A program made the translations under genes and the position numbers. The notes beneath the pieces are model-generated. The model saw nothing but the letters and a program-made list of their open reading frames with translations. It had not been told where the DNA came from and did no database searches. A DNA stretch of 64,000 nt from Methylomonas methanica MC09 (lineage in GTDB: Bacteria; Pseudomonadota; Gammaproteobacteria; Methylococcales; Methylomonadaceae), in the NCBI RefSeq assembly GCF_000214665.1, contig NC_015572.1:4650001-4714000 (forward strand), written 5' to 3'. Below are positions 8,158 to 17,539 of the stretch, piece by piece (the first letter of the stretch is position 1; each line of letters begins with the position of its first letter).

Positions 8158-9117
8158 ATGGAAAAGAAAAAGTACCTTATCCCGATCGCCCTAGTGGCCA
8201 TGGGATTTACAGTTAGCGCCGAGGCGACTCTGCTTGGCGTGACTCAGGCATCTCAATATCCCTATGTCAATTTCGAAAACGCTTATCTGATTTACGATCA
8301 TAACGGCGTAGACAATTCAACAGGTTTGCTGACCATTGCGTCGTTCGATTCCAGGTTGCATTCGCCGTCTGGCGCCAATGTATCCCAGTCTTATATGGGG
8401 GGCAGCGATAGTACGCCGGACGCGATGCTGACCATCGCCATCAACAAGTCTAACGGTTCGTGGAACTCTATCAGTGCTGCTGGAGTTAATCAGGTTACGA
8501 TCAATTTTGGGAATTCCGTTAGCCGAAACAACCCGAATACAAACACGCCGGGATTCAGCTGGACTGGCGATATTACAGGATTCGGCTGGTTAGAAGATAA
8601 CAGCTTCACCTCTCAGTATGAGTTCGGCACTAAATTCGACGCCACGTGGCAAATGACCGGCGACGCTTATGAAGATATGCCAAGCAATATGAGCTCGTTT
8701 ATCGACGACTATTTGACCAGCCTGATGTCTGGCTACCAAGGCGGCATTGTTATCAACAACACGGCCGGTTTTATCGACCCGGACAACGCTGTTACCAACG
8801 GTGCGAACCAAAATCCCGGCGAAGTTTCTAATCCGAAAGCTTGGCAACGCGACTGGGTATTTGGCGCCGGTGCCGCAACCGACTCCAACTTACTGGCCGC
8901 GTTAAACCCGCTTTTAGGCGGCCTAGCAACCACCAGTTGCAGGAAATTCGATTCGACTAATTGCGTAAGCTACATAGACTCCAATGTGTATGCCAACGTA
9001 TTCGTACCCATCCCGCCCGCCTTGTTATTATGGGGCGGCGCATTAGCATCGCTTTTTCCATTCGTAAGACGCATCAAAAACAACGTTGCCGCAAACGCTC
9101 TTACAAACACAGTGTAA
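8158..9117 (+). CDS. VPLPA-type (VPIPP) sorting-domain surface protein
   Basis: A 319-residue exported protein. The ATG at 8158 is preferred because AAGGA lies just upstream and it gives a clean signal peptide (MEKKK, hydrophobic stretch, cleavage near SAEA). The mature region is Asn, Ser and Gly rich and has no domain I recognise. Two Cys (near CRKF and NCVS) could form one disulfide. The C-terminus has VPIPPAL, a hydrophobic helix, and the basic anchor RRIKNN, so it is a variant exosortase substrate. Unusually, about 14 residues follow the basic cluster. It probably shares XrtD with the protein at 171-938. A second secreted-protein gene follows 241 bp downstream. Confidence 0.82.
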   Translation: MEKKKYLIPIALVAMGFTVSAEATLLGVTQASQYPYVNFENAYLIYDHNGVDNSTGLLTIASFDSRLHSPSGANVSQSYMGGSDSTPDAMLTIAINKSNGSWNSISAAGVNQVTINFGNSVSRNNPNTNTPGFSWTGDITGFGWLEDNSFTSQYEFGTKFDATWQMTGDAYEDMPSNMSSFIDDYLTSLMSGYQGGIVINNTAGFIDPDNAVTNGANQNPGEVSNPKAWQRDWVFGAGAATDSNLLAALNPLLGGLATTSCRKFDSTNCVSYIDSNVYANVFVPIPPALLLWGGALASLFPFVRRIKNNVAANALTNTV

Positions 9118-9358
9118 AGGCTTTTTCAGATGTCAATTTGTACGCCGCGCTGGTTTTTCAAATCGGCAAAATCCAGCGCGGCGTTAACCGGACATTTAGC
9201 GCATTACCCACTCGGACCACGGCCCCTCGACAGCGCAGGCATATCGAATCGATTAAGAAACGGCTTAGCCTCACCGCCCACCAATACATACAACTTCCGA
9301 TAACTCGAGTAGGCGGGCCGCCAAAATTTAACATTCATCTTGAAAGGAGCACTGAGTA

Positions 9359-10507
9359 ATGGAACGAAACAAACGTCTGCCACTACTACCGGCATTATAT
9401 TTAACCGCCCTTTCGGCGTTGTCCTCGACAGTCGTTCAAGCGGACTTATTGGGATTGACCGCTAACCTTCCTACCGTCACCTTCGGCGCCACAGGCGTTA
9501 TTGAATACAATGCGAACACGAGCACGGTCACGGTTTCCGGCGATCCGTCCAAATTATTTTCGCTTTTCCCTGTTATCGACGCCGAAGTCATAGACACCAG
9601 TACAGAAGATATCAAAGATATCGCCATTACATTTCAGATTGACGCCACCGGCAACATAGTACCGAACGACGCCGCGACGCCCGACCTAATCGTTACAGGG
9701 GCTATCGACGTGGATGGCGACGGAATTGTTGACTATAGCGGCACCTTGTTATCGGCTGAAGTCAGCCAGTTTGGCTTCCAGAACGGCACTTCAGGTGGTG
9801 ACGACGTTTTCGACTTACGATTGAACCGGATCGGCGGCGATTTAGCTTATCTTTACAGTGGCCGGGATTTGGCAATTAGCATTCTCAGCGCGGCAAATAA
9901 TGAATACGCGACGCCGTTCGATGGCGGTTTCAACACAACTTGGCAGAGCCAGGCTAGCGGAAAGATCGGTTCAACCCCATCATCTAGCTCCGTACCACCC
10001 GCAAGCGACAACTGCCATTTGAAAATGGTCGCAAAATGCTCGGTAGACGGTGGACCGTATCGAAACAAATGCCGCATCAAGGTGACCAAGTCTGCTAACC
10101 ATTGGGAGCGTTACGAATACGCCTATAACGGGCAAACATTTCAAATGTCCAAATACGGTACGCACGGTTACAGTATTCCCGCCTGGGCAACCAGCTTCCC
10201 AACCACTCAAGTGACGTTCAAATATAACGTCACCAACGATGGCGACAACCCGGTTAGCAATATTTTGATCGAAGACTCGTTTGATACGCCCATTTCCGGC
10301 TATCAAACATCGCTTGCGCCAGGCACTTCTTTATCGACCACTCGTACCGTAGAGCTAAGCGAAGGAATAGAAAACGATGTAACCGTCTTGGGTAACCATG
10401 GCTCCGAAATGTGCGCTTCAACCGATATCGTTGTTGTCCGCGACAAACGTCGCGAGCGAAAACCCCACGATAACGACGACTTCAAGAACAAAGGAAATAC
10501 CAATTAA
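9359..10507 (+). CDS. Secreted protein with DUF11-like domain, no sorting tail
   Basis: 382 residues with a signal peptide cleaved at about VVQA (residue 28). The N-terminal half (30-205) resembles the secreted beta-rich proteins that often carry PEP-CTERM tails. After a Ser/Pro linker (SSSSVPPAS) a Cys-containing segment (CHLKMVAKC, NKCRIK) leads into a DUF11-like beta-sandwich at about 265-360, with the pattern YNVTNDGDNPVSNI and LAPGTS. The end is basic and hydrophilic (RDKRRERKPHDNDD), with no hydrophobic helix. It is therefore released or held by binding rather than by exosortase. An AAAGGAG site precedes the ATG. A strong terminator follows. Confidence 0.75.
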   Translation: MERNKRLPLLPALYLTALSALSSTVVQADLLGLTANLPTVTFGATGVIEYNANTSTVTVSGDPSKLFSLFPVIDAEVIDTSTEDIKDIAITFQIDATGNIVPNDAATPDLIVTGAIDVDGDGIVDYSGTLLSAEVSQFGFQNGTSGGDDVFDLRLNRIGGDLAYLYSGRDLAISILSAANNEYATPFDGGFNTTWQSQASGKIGSTPSSSSVPPASDNCHLKMVAKCSVDGGPYRNKCRIKVTKSANHWERYEYAYNGQTFQMSKYGTHGYSIPAWATSFPTTQVTFKYNVTNDGDNPVSNILIEDSFDTPISGYQTSLAPGTSLSTTRTVELSEGIENDVTVLGNHGSEMCASTDIVVVRDKRRERKPHDNDDFKNKGNTN

Positions 10508-10527
10508 AACCGAACCCGATGATTGAT

Positions 10528-10556
10528 AAGCCGCCCGCGCCTAGGGCGGCTTTTTT
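10528..10556 (+). terminator. Rho-independent terminator
   Basis: AAGCCGCCC (10528-10536) pairs perfectly with GGGCGGCTT across a 7-nt loop and runs into TTTTTT. It lies 20 bp after the stop of the DUF11-like gene. It also separates the convergent exopolysaccharide operon. Confidence 0.9.
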
Positions 10557-10630
10557 GCGAAAATACCGTCTCAGCCTTGGGTTATGCAAAGAGGGCTTCA
10601 CAGATTTTACAGCCGCAATCACCAGAATCG

Positions 10631-13600
10631 TCACAAACTGTTTAGCAAGGTTTGCGCCGCTTCAAGCTCCATGAAGCCGTCCTTATCCTGAATTGCAAAC
10701 AGCCGCTCAAGCTGAACGCGTGCCGCAGTTTTGTCACCGGCCTGGGATAAGGCTTCCGCCAAATGGTAGAGAATTGACGAATTCTTGGGTGCACTGTTGG
10801 CGGCACGCTGAAGCACTGGCAATGCGGTAGCAACACTACCCGATTTCAACTGCACCCACGCAAAGGTGTCCAGTAAGGCAGGATCGTTCGATTTACGCAA
10901 TGGCTCAACTAAATTTAAAGCACGCCGAATATCATCCTGGTTATGCCGTCGTTGATTGACCAGCAAATTGGCCAAATTGTTTATCGCTACGACATTATCG
11001 GGAGATATGCCTAAAATCCGCTCGTAGACAGAAACTGCCTTATCGAATTGCCGCCTAACCACATAAAATGCTGCCTGATCAGCCATTAATGCCGCATCAT
11101 TCACCGTCGCCGTCAAACCGGCTTGAAAGGTTTTCTCTGCTTCAAGATCCTTGCCCTGATCCGCATACACCTTTCCTAAAAGGCCCCACGAATGACCATC
11201 GCCGGGCATACGCGATAGCTTGTCACGCAGCAGCTGCTCTGCCGCAGCCCAATTTTTATCCGCCGCATACGATTGCGCCAGAAACCAATACGCTTCATCG
11301 AAACCTGGCGCCTTGTGAATTTGCGATTCCAGGTAAGCAATCAATTCCTTTGACTGGCCAGCCCGCTGAAAAGCATGAGCCAAACCTGTTAGCGCCTCGC
11401 TATTGGTCGGCCGCTGTTCCAGCCACTCGCTGTAGATTTTTATTGCTGCCGAGTAGTTTTCTCGGCGCATTGCCAATTTTGCCTTCCAACGCATTAGTAG
11501 ATCCGTAAACCTTGGCTGTTTACTCGCCCGAGCAATTTCCGATTCGACGGCAGGCCAATCTTCGCGGCCAGCTAATAACCGGATCCGTAATTCAACATAT
11601 TGCGGATTCCCCGGATTAGCGTCGATAGCCTTGTCAATATATTGAAACGCTTGCTGCCAATCGCCTTTGGCTACCAGTTGTTTGACCGTAAACTGCAATC
11701 CGGACATATTGCCTGGGTGTACACCTAAAACTCTGCGCCAAGTTTCCTCCACATTTTGGACTAAACCCTGTTGCATATAGACCTGAGCCATCAAAGCCAA
11801 AGCTTGCTCGGATTCCGGCTCCACTTCGAGCACCTTCCGCAAATCGACCAAGGCCGCCAGATAGGCCTGCTCGGCTACTGACAATGCCGCCCGAAGCATC
11901 AGAGCATCGGTATTATCAGACTCGCTCACTAAAATTTGATTAATTCGGGTTTTTGCTTCAAGTAGATCGTGTCTAGCCCATGCCAACTCGGCCAGTTTTA
12001 CTCGGGCGTTGATAGCATTCCGGTTGCCATGATTGTCATTGGCAAAAGCTTTCAATAGCGTTTCGGCCTCGGGGTATCGCTGGCGTTCTTGATAGAACCT
12101 CGAAAAACGAAACACCAAGCGAGCGTCATTCGGGGCGCTTTTTAGCAATTCTTTTAACTGAGCCTCGGCCCGATCAGCGTTTCTTACTTCGATAATGTCG
12201 ACTAATTTAAGCTTGAGGCCAAGATCCTCCGGGGTCAGTTCAACAGCCTTGCGCACCTTGGCTTCGCCTTCGGCCCAGCGCTGATCCAGAATATAAGTTG
12301 CCGCTAAGACACTCAGCAAAGGAACCGAATCTGGAAATTTATTGAGCTGGCTCTGCAAATACTCAATCAATTCGCGTCTGCGCCCATTGGTTTCGTAAAT
12401 TTGAACCAGATCCGTCAACGCTTTTGTATAGCTTGGTTGTTGCTGAAGCAGTGCTTGGTATCCCTTTATAGCTGAGTCCGTATTACCTTGCAGCGAAGCC
12501 AGACGAGCAGCCCAATACCGGGTTGTTGACTGAGCGCCAGGCAACTTTTCGAGCTTTGCCAGCGCCTCTGCAGCCCCTTTCCAGTCGCCTCGCAATGCTC
12601 TCACCTGTATCAGCATTTCCAACGCTACCGTATTATTCGGACTGGCCTGTACCTGTTTGCGTGTTATTTCCTCCGCACTTGCCAAAGCCCCACGCTTGAG
12701 AAGCTCTCTCGCTAACGAAGCTAACGCGGCGGCATTATCGGGGTTAGACTCCAACGTTTTGCGCAAATAGCCCTCAGCCACCTCGGGCTGTCCTTTCACC
12801 AAACTGGCCTGGGCAAGTAAAAGCATAGCGTGCTCAAGATTTGGCCGGTCTCTAAGCACTATTCGCAGATCAGATATTGCCCCATCCGCATCCAGCTTAT
12901 TCAGACGTATGCCCGCTCTAAGCAGTAACGCATCGCTCTGATTGATATCGATCTTCAAGATCTCGTCCGCCAACTGCTCAACTCTGGCGAGGTTTTGCTG
13001 CTTCGAGGCAATTTCAGCCAGCTTGATATTTCTTTTGACCAGGTTTTCCTCGTCCGCTATATCCCTGTCGGCAGCATCTTGCAATAAACGTTCGGCACCG
13101 GCAAATCGTTGTTGAGCTATATAAAGATCCGCCAGCTTGAAAGTCAGCCCAGATTCCCTTGGGTAGTCTTTGATAAATTTAATCAATAAGGCTTCGGCCT
13201 TTTTTTCATCTCGCTGTTCAACAAAATCAACCAGTTTGTATCTATAAACCATTTGACTGGGGTATTGCTTGCTCGCATCATCGATTAACTGCTCGGCCTG
13301 GTCGGTTCGTCCTATACGATGATACAAATCAGCAAGATCCAAGCGATATTCCGCGTTTTCTGGAAAGCGCTCTATTAACGCCCGGTAATCGCGTATTGCC
13401 TCTTCAAACTGCTCTAAATCAACTTCAAGACGAATTTTTTGCGTCCAAAGCTCAGCATCGTCCGGATTATGTAAGACGCCAATTCTCGCTAACGAAAGAG
13501 CTTCGTTGTTTCGCTGCAAAGCCGTCAATATATTTACTTGCAAGCCAATAGCATCGGCCAGAAACGGTTCTGCCGCTAAAACGTACTCGACCTCTTGGAA

Positions 13601-14074
13601 CGCTTCTGCGTTTTTTCCTTGTCGAAACTTTATCGCGGCAGCCAAGAGCAAAGCCGTTGGATAATCAGGAGACTGTGTCAATACACTTTGAACATATTCC
13701 GAAGCTTGATCTAACTGCCCGCCTAATAAATGGAGTTGCGCGAGTTTGACTTTTGCGTCGATATGATCGGAGTTAAGCTCTAAAACAGCCGTCAAATTAG
13801 CCAACATCCCTCGCCAATCTTGTTTTTGTTCGTCGACCAGAGCCAGCCTGTAATAAACCTCAGCTAATTTTGGATCAATTTGCAACGCGTTTTTAAATTG
13901 TACCCGCGCACTTTCCAGATCGCCTTTTTCATATAACGATTTCCCTTCCGCAATATAGTATTGTGCGTCCTCCGCCTGACAACCCGTTATAAGCAGCACC
14001 GCGCAAATAGCAGAGAGTTTCGCAATGCGGTAAAACACTTTATATTGAGAAAATATAGTAATCAACTTGTCCAT
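10631..14074 (-). CDS. prsT: Enlarged PrsT-type TPR lipoprotein with internal duplication
   Basis: The ATG at 14074 is chosen because it gives a normal lipoprotein signal: MDKL, hydrophobic stretch and lipobox LLITGC with Cys at residue 32. In-frame starts up to 14152 would put an odd extra segment in front. The body is all TPR helices. Two blocks of about 343 residues are clearly homologous to each other: one starts at VDFVEQRD, the next at VDIIEVRN. The shared C-terminus (TPR ending in LLDTFAWVQLKSG) aligns with the 800-residue PrsT at 1538-3940. It is the last gene of the exopolysaccharide cluster and probably a periplasmic scaffold for the synthesis or export complex. Confidence 0.85.
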   Translation of the reverse strand: MDKLITIFSQYKVFYRIAKLSAICAVLLITGCQAEDAQYYIAEGKSLYEKGDLESARVQFKNALQIDPKLAEVYYRLALVDEQKQDWRGMLANLTAVLELNSDHIDAKVKLAQLHLLGGQLDQASEYVQSVLTQSPDYPTALLLAAAIKFRQGKNAEAFQEVEYVLAAEPFLADAIGLQVNILTALQRNNEALSLARIGVLHNPDDAELWTQKIRLEVDLEQFEEAIRDYRALIERFPENAEYRLDLADLYHRIGRTDQAEQLIDDASKQYPSQMVYRYKLVDFVEQRDEKKAEALLIKFIKDYPRESGLTFKLADLYIAQQRFAGAERLLQDAADRDIADEENLVKRNIKLAEIASKQQNLARVEQLADEILKIDINQSDALLLRAGIRLNKLDADGAISDLRIVLRDRPNLEHAMLLLAQASLVKGQPEVAEGYLRKTLESNPDNAAALASLARELLKRGALASAEEITRKQVQASPNNTVALEMLIQVRALRGDWKGAAEALAKLEKLPGAQSTTRYWAARLASLQGNTDSAIKGYQALLQQQPSYTKALTDLVQIYETNGRRRELIEYLQSQLNKFPDSVPLLSVLAATYILDQRWAEGEAKVRKAVELTPEDLGLKLKLVDIIEVRNADRAEAQLKELLKSAPNDARLVFRFSRFYQERQRYPEAETLLKAFANDNHGNRNAINARVKLAELAWARHDLLEAKTRINQILVSESDNTDALMLRAALSVAEQAYLAALVDLRKVLEVEPESEQALALMAQVYMQQGLVQNVEETWRRVLGVHPGNMSGLQFTVKQLVAKGDWQQAFQYIDKAIDANPGNPQYVELRIRLLAGREDWPAVESEIARASKQPRFTDLLMRWKAKLAMRRENYSAAIKIYSEWLEQRPTNSEALTGLAHAFQRAGQSKELIAYLESQIHKAPGFDEAYWFLAQSYAADKNWAAAEQLLRDKLSRMPGDGHSWGLLGKVYADQGKDLEAEKTFQAGLTATVNDAALMADQAAFYVVRRQFDKAVSVYERILGISPDNVVAINNLANLLVNQRRHNQDDIRRALNLVEPLRKSNDPALLDTFAWVQLKSGSVATALPVLQRAANSAPKNSSILYHLAEALSQAGDKTAARVQLERLFAIQDKDGFMELEAAQTLLNSL

Positions 14075-14266
14075 TATTAATTTTCCATATAAAGGCATGC
14101 GAAACAACGCGCCCTCAATAAAAAAACCCAACCATTGAAATAAGCCAGACACTTTTAAGACATTCAGAACTAATATTTAACACTTAAATATTAATAGCCT
14201 GATATTATATATTACCGATTGGGTGCTCTACGCATCTGCAAGTGACAAATCTAAACCCTAGCCTTA

Positions 14267-15499
14267 CTACGAAAGAGATCGACATCTAGAATAAATTAGA
14301 TCGCGAAGCATCAGCGTGTTCGCGGTTAAAGAAAACTCGGTTTTAATCTTGTTGGCTGCGTTCTGAATTAACCGAGCCCGCAAGGATCCCTCTTTTGCCA
14401 GCGCCATCATTGCCGTCACTAATCCATCGATATCATCCGGTTCTGTCAGCAATCCGGTTTCCCGATCATCAATTAATTCGGGTATACCGGAGAGAACAGT
14501 GGAAATCACAGGTATGCCAATCGCCATTGCCTCCATCAACGCTACAGGTATTCCATCCATATCGCCATTTTTATCGCGACGGCAAGGTAAAATAAACATA
14601 TCCAAAGAATGAATAAAATCCGAAACTTGGCCGTGCGGCAGAGCGCCTAAAAAACGGACATCGTCTTTCGTCAAGCCTAACTCGTTCGTTAACTGATAAA
14701 GCTGTGCTTCCAAAGGCCCTGAGCCAGCTATATATAAACTAACATTAATCTCGGCTTTCTTTAAAATAGATACCGCTCGAATTAAAGTATCTATGCCTTT
14801 TTTCTCGACAAGACGACAAACTGCGCCTATTTTAATTACCTGGCCCAATGCCGAGTCTTTTCTGTTGGGAAACGCTTGAAAATCGATACCACATCGAATA
14901 ACTCTTATTTTCTCTGCAGCGCCCCCTAAACGGACTAGAAATCTTTTATTGAATTCTGAAATAGTGACTAAGAAGACAGCGCGATGAATCTTTTCGCGCA
15001 ATAACCAGCCTCTTTCAAATAAGTCATTGGCATGCGCCGTAATGCTAAATTTCACGCCCGCCATTGTAGCGGCATACATTGCCAAATCGCCCGGCACGTG
15101 CGCGAAATGCGCATGTATATGTAGGCATTTGTGTTTCAAAAGCTGATCAGCAATACAAGCCGCATAGAAATATCGATAGACTAGACCTAGGGCGTTACGG
15201 GTAAATATTCCTACAGTAATTATGTCTTTTATTAAAAATCCAAATGCTTTAACATAAAATACCGGTTTTTGTATTAACAAAGCGATGTGATTAATTATTA
15301 CTTGATATTTTTTATTTTCATAAACAAATACAACATTTTTCTTTAAGCGATCAAGTGCTACATCCTCTGCTATCGGATTGGGGCGCCGAACGGAAAGCGG
15401 CAAGATATCATCGCCCATTTTTTCCAATTGCAGAATTTCGTTATAAACAAATGTTGCTGACAAAGCTGGAAGCTCAGGGGCCAAATATGCAATTTTCAT
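14267..15499 (-). CDS. GT4-family glycosyltransferase (colanic-acid type)
   Basis: 410 residues with a GT-B fold. The N-terminal domain starts MKIAYLAPELP and holds HIHAHFAHVPG near 127 and TAHANDLFE near 153. The C-terminal domain carries the nucleotide-sugar region GSGPLEAQL, then DGIPVALMEAMAIGIPVIST, with the E-x7-E motif of retaining GT4 enzymes. Best resemblance is to the colanic-acid WcaL/AmsK group, which adds a sugar to the undecaprenyl-linked repeat at the cytoplasmic face. It precedes the long prsT and follows a GT2 gene with an 8-bp gap, so it belongs to the operon. Its sugar specificity is unknown. Confidence 0.85.
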   Translation of the reverse strand: MKIAYLAPELPALSATFVYNEILQLEKMGDDILPLSVRRPNPIAEDVALDRLKKNVVFVYENKKYQVIINHIALLIQKPVFYVKAFGFLIKDIITVGIFTRNALGLVYRYFYAACIADQLLKHKCLHIHAHFAHVPGDLAMYAATMAGVKFSITAHANDLFERGWLLREKIHRAVFLVTISEFNKRFLVRLGGAAEKIRVIRCGIDFQAFPNRKDSALGQVIKIGAVCRLVEKKGIDTLIRAVSILKKAEINVSLYIAGSGPLEAQLYQLTNELGLTKDDVRFLGALPHGQVSDFIHSLDMFILPCRRDKNGDMDGIPVALMEAMAIGIPVISTVLSGIPELIDDRETGLLTEPDDIDGLVTAMMALAKEGSLRARLIQNAANKIKTEFSLTANTLMLRDLIYSRCRSLS

Positions 15500-15507
15500 T
15501 ATTTTAG

Positions 15508-16458
15508 CTATCCCTTAGCCACGTCAGAATATCGACTTTGCCAAACTGCTGCTTGACGCGCATTTAACTCATTTGTTGCTCTATGTTTACCTTTCAACAA
15601 ACAATCCCATTGATATTGATTAATAAACTCAATTAACTCCTTATCTTCCAACTGAGGCAGTTTTTGGAACCAACTTTTCAAATATCCCCACATCATGGCC
15701 AACCCACCAACCACAAAAGGGCGTTTGCTTAACCTGTATACAGCGGAGGCGAGCATAAACACAAAACCTGTCCCCATAAAATACTGACCAAATCCGTGCC
15801 TTATTCTGCCCGTGATAATCCCTTTATCACTTGACCCCATGGGTCGTAAATGGGTGAAACGTAGCTCAGGCACATCCCAACTTCCCGCAATCCAGCCTAA
15901 TTGCCGACAGCGATGACCGTCGATGCCATCCCACATAACCTGCCTCACAAAGCCGCCAATGTCTTCAAAGCATTTACGGCGATAAAATTTCGATGCTCCG
16001 ATAGCGTTTTCATCGCTAATACCCTCGCTGACAAAATCACCAAAACTATCAATGTAATAAGGCTTTCCGCTACAATTTCCTAATCTGGGGTTTTCATTCA
16101 TCTTATTAATAAGAATTTCGAAATAGCGATTGGGCATTATCAGATCAAGATCGAGCTTGCAAATAAAATCGAATTGCTTGATGTCGACAGTAGCAAGGCC
16201 AAAATAAAATGCCTCGATCACGCCTGGGCCAACGCTTCTGTGACCTCTATTTGCTCGGGTGACTATTCTTATAAACGGATATTTTGCGGCATATTCCCGC
16301 AATATCACCGGCGTATTATCTGTTGAGCCATCATCGACGATCACCCACAATGTCGGCAATTTCGATTGCGCCGCGACACTATCCAGCGTGTTGCGCATAT
16401 ATTTCTCTTCATTGCGGCAAGGAGAAATGATTAAGTATTTGTGTGACATATAATCCAT
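15508..16458 (-). CDS. GT2-family glycosyltransferase
   Basis: 316 residues with a GT-A fold. The entry strand is YLIISPCRNEE, followed by VDDGSTDNTP (UDP-sugar binding) and the acidic motif DLDLI near residue 99 in the DXD position. The region FEDIGGFVRQVMWDGIDGHRC matches the acceptor/base part of GT2 enzymes. Met4 (16449) is an equally good start. It probably extends the lipid-linked repeat unit of the exopolysaccharide. The gene is 30 bp after its upstream neighbour in a tight minus-strand series; donor and linkage are not predictable. Confidence 0.83.
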   Translation of the reverse strand: MDYMSHKYLIISPCRNEEKYMRNTLDSVAAQSKLPTLWVIVDDGSTDNTPVILREYAAKYPFIRIVTRANRGHRSVGPGVIEAFYFGLATVDIKQFDFICKLDLDLIMPNRYFEILINKMNENPRLGNCSGKPYYIDSFGDFVSEGISDENAIGASKFYRRKCFEDIGGFVRQVMWDGIDGHRCRQLGWIAGSWDVPELRFTHLRPMGSSDKGIITGRIRHGFGQYFMGTGFVFMLASAVYRLSKRPFVVGGLAMMWGYLKSWFQKLPQLEDKELIEFINQYQWDCLLKGKHRATNELNARQAAVWQSRYSDVAKG

Positions 16459-16488
16459 TTTTATCCAAATAAATTTCGCGTAATTTAT

Positions 16489-17478
16489 TTACTTATATTC
16501 AATGATCTGAAAGCTTCCGTTTAAATTGTTCTTATAAAATTTGAGCAAGCCAACGGCTTCCGGAAATTTACTCAGCGTAATAAAACCGGAATAGAGTCGG
16601 GAATCCTCTCTGCCAATACCCAGAGACCTGCAATAGCGGTAAATCCTCACGCCAAGCAGCGGATACCCCAACAACAAACCCAGACTCCAACCGCCAGTAG
16701 GTACGACTCCCGTTAATACCACCAGCGGTAATAAACCTCCCCAAAACAAAATACTTCGGCGCTTGCGAACATCGTTACGCTTGATAGCGTTGCCGTAAAG
16801 CTTGACGCTCTGGCCAATAGCGTGGCCGCTGCGAACCGCACGGTTCCACCATTGCCGAAATCGATGGATGTCGGCATCGTGGAGCGCCATCGACACATCC
16901 AGTTTGACGATTTTGTATCCGGCCCGCCCCATTCTGACACCCAATTCGCGCTCTTCGCCGGCGATGACGCGGGCGTTAAAGCCGTTCAATTGCCGGAATA
17001 CGTCTGCCCTGACCAACGCAATGCCACCCAAGCCCGCGCGGTCGGTGAGATCGCCTGTCGGCAAAGATGCCCATTCCAAGGCGCACAGACGGTTGTAGAT
17101 CGATGCATCTGGATGCATCTCGCGCAGATGTCCGACCACCGCCGCATAATCGCCATGTTCGGCAAATGTGTTGCGCGCTACGGTCAGCCACTCGGCAGCC
17201 AATTCGCAGTCGCCATCGATAAACTGAACAAACGCCATACTCGACAGGCGTTGCTGTAAATAAGCAAAGCCCTCGTTGCGGGCTCTGGCGGCGGAAAACG
17301 GCTGGCTAGCGTCCAGTTCATGCACGTCGATCCGCATGTTTCTGGCAATGGCAACCGAGTCGTCGGTTGAGCCGGAGTCTACATATACGATGCTTCGGGT
17401 CAACGCCGCTACACTCCGCAAACATTTCTCCAGACGGCGACCTTCATTGCGGCCAATGACCACCACACCGACATCCAT
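16489..17478 (-). CDS. GT2-family glycosyltransferase with C-terminal membrane segment
   Basis: 329 residues from the ATG at 17478, chosen because GGGAGG lies just upstream; a longer frame starts at 17502. GT-A signatures are VVVIGRNEG at the N-terminus, VDSGSTDDS, the acidic motif FIDGDCE in the DXD position, and GEERELGVRMG. A hydrophobic stretch at about 255-285 (LPLVVLTGVVPTGGW) suggests membrane attachment. It is probably one of the repeat-unit glycosyltransferases. Exact sugar unknown. Confidence 0.82.
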   Translation of the reverse strand: MDVGVVVIGRNEGRRLEKCLRSVAALTRSIVYVDSGSTDDSVAIARNMRIDVHELDASQPFSAARARNEGFAYLQQRLSSMAFVQFIDGDCELAAEWLTVARNTFAEHGDYAAVVGHLREMHPDASIYNRLCALEWASLPTGDLTDRAGLGGIALVRADVFRQLNGFNARVIAGEERELGVRMGRAGYKIVKLDVSMALHDADIHRFRQWWNRAVRSGHAIGQSVKLYGNAIKRNDVRKRRSILFWGGLLPLVVLTGVVPTGGWSLGLLLGYPLLGVRIYRYCRSLGIGREDSRLYSGFITLSKFPEAVGLLKFYKNNLNGSFQIIEYK

Positions 17479-17539
17479 CGTTCCCTCCCGATTGTTGACC
17501 ACTTATAAATTCTCCAGGCATGCAGGCAGCCATGCCAGG

